From: Blastococcus sp. TF02-09
Lineage (GTDB): Bacteria > Actinomycetota > Actinomycetes > Mycobacteriales > Geodermatophilaceae
Length of the DNA stretch: 64,000 nucleotides
Reading direction: 5' to 3'
Assembly (NCBI RefSeq): GCF_003319105.1
Contig: NZ_QOHH01000003.1
Coordinates: forward strand, 248,001 to 312,000
The position numbers and the translations under genes were made by a program. The notes under the pieces were generated by a model, which saw only the letters and a program-made list of their open reading frames with translations, was not told where the DNA came from and ran no database searches. This document shows positions 62,060-64,000 of the stretch, piece after piece; the first letter of the stretch is position 1, and each line of letters opens with the position of its first letter.

Positions 62060-63180
62060 TGCTTCTCCAGCAGGTCGGCGAAGGTCCGCGCGATCGTCGT
62101 CCACGACCAGCTCTGCTCCACCCACGCCCGCCCGGCCTTGCCCATAGCCCGGGCCCGGGCGGGGTCGTCCAGCAGGTCGGCCAGCGTGCCCGCCACGGCC
62201 TCCGGTGACCGCGGGTCGACGACGTGCCCGGTGACGCCCTCCTGGACGGCCTCCGGCGCGCCCCCGGACGTGCCCGCGACGACCGGCAGGCCACAGGCGG
62301 CGGCTTCGAGGAACACCATGCCCAGGCCCTCGACGTCGAGCCCGGCGCGGCGGGTGCGGCACGGCATGGCGAACACGTCACCGGCCGCGTAGTGGGCCGG
62401 GAGCTCCTCGGAGGGCACCCCGCCGGTGAGGACGACGGAGCTCTCCAGACCCCGCGCGGCGACGGCCCGGCGCAGCGCCGCCTCGTCGGGTCCGCCGCCG
62501 ACCAGGAGCAGGCGGGCCGCGGGGTGCCGGGCCAGCACCTGCGGCCATCCCCGGACCAGCACGTCCTGCCCCTTGCGGGCCACCAGCCGGGACACGCAGA
62601 CCACCACCGGCGCATCCCCCAGGCCGTGCCGGCGCCGGACCTCCGCGCCGTCGGCGTCCGGGGTGAACCGGTCGACGTCCACGCCCGGGGACAGCTGCGC
62701 CAGCCGGGTGCGCTCCCCCAGCGCCGGCGCCAGCCGCGCGCGGGTGTACTCCGTGATGTAGGTGAGGACGTCGAGCCCGCCGGCGATGCGCTGCATGACC
62801 TGGCGGCTCCCCGGCAGCGTCACCCAGCCGGTCTCGTGCCCGTGGGTGGCGCCCACGACGTGCCGCACACCGGCCGCGCGCAGCGTGGGCGCCAGCAGGC
62901 CCAGGGGCGCGGCGGCACCGAAGAACGCGCTGTCGCACCCGTAGCGGTCGACCAGCTCGACCGCCGCCCGGGCGGTGCCCCGCGTCGGCAGCAGCATGCC
63001 GGTGGGCCGGCGCACCACCGGGTAGGGCAGCGCGGCGTCGTGCTCGGCCGAGCCGAGGTGGTCCGAGGCGAGCACGACCAGCGAGTCCGGTGGACGCCGC
63101 TCGAGCAGGGCGGCGACGAAGGTCTGGATGCCGCCCTGGCGCGGCGGGAAGTCGTTGGTGACGACCAGCGTCCGGGTCAT
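62056..63180 (-). CDS. pimB: GDP-mannose-dependent phosphatidylinositol monomannoside mannosyltransferase (PimB')
   Basis: A 374-residue GT-B glycosyltransferase (GT4) matching PimB' (Rv2188c), which adds the second mannose to phosphatidylinositol monomannoside at the inner face of the membrane. TLVVTNDFPPRQGGIQTF (4-21) is the N-terminal domain opening, VVCVSRLVARKGQDVLV (about 192-208) starts the GDP-binding domain, and EGLGMVFLEAAACGLPVVAG (about 288-307) carries the EX7E motif. Its product is basic to lipomannan-type glycolipids. ATGA couples it to the upstream M48 peptidase. Confidence 0.92.
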   Translation of the reverse strand: MTRTLVVTNDFPPRQGGIQTFVAALLERRPPDSLVVLASDHLGSAEHDAALPYPVVRRPTGMLLPTRGTARAAVELVDRYGCDSAFFGAAAPLGLLAPTLRAAGVRHVVGATHGHETGWVTLPGSRQVMQRIAGGLDVLTYITEYTRARLAPALGERTRLAQLSPGVDVDRFTPDADGAEVRRRHGLGDAPVVVCVSRLVARKGQDVLVRGWPQVLARHPAARLLLVGGGPDEAALRRAVAARGLESSVVLTGGVPSEELPAHYAAGDVFAMPCRTRRAGLDVEGLGMVFLEAAACGLPVVAGTSGGAPEAVQEGVTGHVVDPRSPEAVAGTLADLLDDPARARAMGKAGRAWVEQSWSWTTIARTFADLLEKH

Positions 63181-64000
63181 GGCCGGCCCTCCAGCCGGGC
63201 CCAGTCCTCCGCCATCGCGATTCGCTCGGCCGTGGTCGGGTGCGAACCGAAGAACCAGCGCCAGGCGGCCGGGGGCTCGGGGTCGGACAGGTTGGTCGCG
63301 GCCAAGCCGCGCTGCATGGCGACGAAGGCCTCCGGATCGCGGGTGAGGTCCAGCGCCGCGACGTCGGCCCGCGCCTCGATGTGCCGGGAGACCAGGTTCT
63401 GCACCGGCGTCGCCACCAGCGTGCCCACCGCGACCAGCAGCAGGAGCATCGGCACCACCGCCGGGTCGCCCGGTCCGTCGGCGCCGGCCCGGCGCAGCAG
63501 TCGCGGCGAGGTCAGCACCCAGCCGAGGAGCGCCACCCCGCCGGCCGCCCCGAACGCCCCGAGCAGGGTGCCGGTGAGGACGTCGTCGGCGGCCACGTGC
63601 CCGAGCTCGTGGGCGGCGATCGACTCGATCTGGTCGTCGGGCAGCCGGTCGAGCACCGTGTCGTACACGACGATGCGGCGGGTGGAGCCGAAGCCCGACA
63701 CGTAGGCGTTGAGCGCCGTGGTGCGGCGGGAGGCGTCGGAGAGCAGCACGTCCTGGACGGGGGTGCCGTTCTCGTCGGCCAGGGCGAGCAGGTCGCTGCG
63801 CAGCTCCCCGGCCGGCATCGACTCGAAGCTGTTGAAGGCCGGCTCGACGAGCACCGGCCAGAGGAAGGAGCCGATGACCACCAGCACGGCCGCACCGGCG
63901 CTCGCGAGCGCCCACCAGGCGCGCGAGGCCCGCCGGGCCAGCCAGACGAGGGCGACCACCCCGAGGGCGGTGAGGGCGGCGTCGATCGCCGTCGACACCG
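63177..64000 (-). CDS. M48-family zinc metallopeptidase (Ste24/HtpX type), C-terminal part
   Basis: The last 274 codons of a membrane metallopeptidase whose start is beyond the right edge. The zinc site is HELGH in ESIAAHELGHVAADD with the third ligand in SRHIEARADVAALDL; SGFGSTRRIVVYDTVL precedes it, as in Ste24-like enzymes. Several hydrophobic segments flank the catalytic region. The C-terminal SHPTTAERIAMAEDW is a family hallmark. It should cleave membrane or lipidated proteins. The stop overlaps the pimB ATG, so it is cotranscribed with it. Confidence 0.9.
   Translation of the reverse strand, partial: VSTAIDAALTALGVVALVWLARRASRAWWALASAGAAVLVVIGSFLWPVLVEPAFNSFESMPAGELRSDLLALADENGTPVQDVLLSDASRRTTALNAYVSGFGSTRRIVVYDTVLDRLPDDQIESIAAHELGHVAADDVLTGTLLGAFGAAGGVALLGWVLTSPRLLRRAGADGPGDPAVVPMLLLLVAVGTLVATPVQNLVSRHIEARADVAALDLTRDPEAFVAMQRGLAATNLSDPEPPAAWRWFFGSHPTTAERIAMAEDWARLEGRP

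Noticed and set aside
60114-62615. Long minus-strand open frame opposite fadD15
   Set aside because: Shadow of fadD15 joined to part of pimB in a wrong frame; no homology and the true pimB frame is clear.

Overview
This is a very GC-rich actinobacterial chromosome segment (roughly three quarters G+C by eye, coding codons almost always ending in G or C, many GTG starts, many 4-bp ATGA/GTGA gene overlaps). A split carotenoid pathway, DUF222/HNH endonucleases, a DUF6504-HEPN-dnaE2 SOS operon and a mycobacterial-type Rv2172c-to-Rv2188c neighbourhood point to a non-mycolate actinomycete. Geodermatophilaceae (Blastococcus, Geodermatophilus, Modestobacter) is the best guess; this is inference, since no rRNA or other marker lies in the window. 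No tRNA, rRNA, CRISPR array, insertion sequence or prophage was seen. No gene-free stretch exceeds 300 bp.

Layout. 1-3.1 kb: 5' part of dinB behind a LexA box, then a tight operon of a GGAD-repeat protein, a cupin/JmjC-type oxygenase (apparently CTG-started) and a sucrase/ferredoxin-like protein. 3.1-9.9 kb: hydrolases (one frameshifted), an AraC-type regulator, a phosphodiesterase, a methyltransferase, a VOC protein and an SGNH hydrolase. 9.9-14.6 kb: LexA-controlled DUF6504 - HEPN - dnaE2. 14.7-17.8 kb: an HNH endonuclease, MazG-like, YbaK-like and GNAT genes. 17.8-22.7 kb: carotenoid tailoring operon (CrtO/CrtD-like oxidoreductase, CruF-like hydratase, glycosyltransferase), a flavin reductase-like gene and a RibD-like reductase. 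22.7-31.3 kb: adenosine kinase, CDP-alcohol phosphatidyltransferase, lipase, an ABC exporter with a frameshifted permease and a LolA-like lipoprotein-carrier-fold protein, and a second HNH endonuclease with a LexA-like site.

31.3-64 kb follows the order of M. tuberculosis Rv2172c to Rv2188c as I know it: metF, polyprenyl diphosphate synthase, Rv2175c, pknL, aroG, Rv2179c exoribonuclease, plsC, Rv2183c, Rv2184c, Rv2185c, fadD15, pimB. Inserted into this backbone are crtI-crtB-crtYc-crtYd, a frameshifted lactate-oxidase family gene, a glyA under a ZTP riboswitch, endonuclease IV, a NUDIX gene flanked by two long inverted repeats, threonine aldolase, a predicted pyrophosphate-dependent phosphofructokinase, a broken NmrA-like gene, glycerol kinase, and an SDR / flavin monooxygenase / hydrolase / TetR set with a clear palindromic operator. 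The window ends inside an M48 peptidase gene.

How the genes work together. Two LexA boxes place dinB and the dnaE2 operon in one SOS response, and a third, weaker one may add a DUF222 nuclease. The two carotenoid loci together encode a route from isoprenyl diphosphates through lycopene to a cyclised, probably hydroxylated and glycosylated pigment. PlsC, FadD15, PimB and CDP-alcohol transferase genes serve membrane lipid and phosphoinositol-mannoside synthesis. Many genes appear to be transcribed without a leader: a TANNNT-type -10 box sits 6-8 nt before the start codon.
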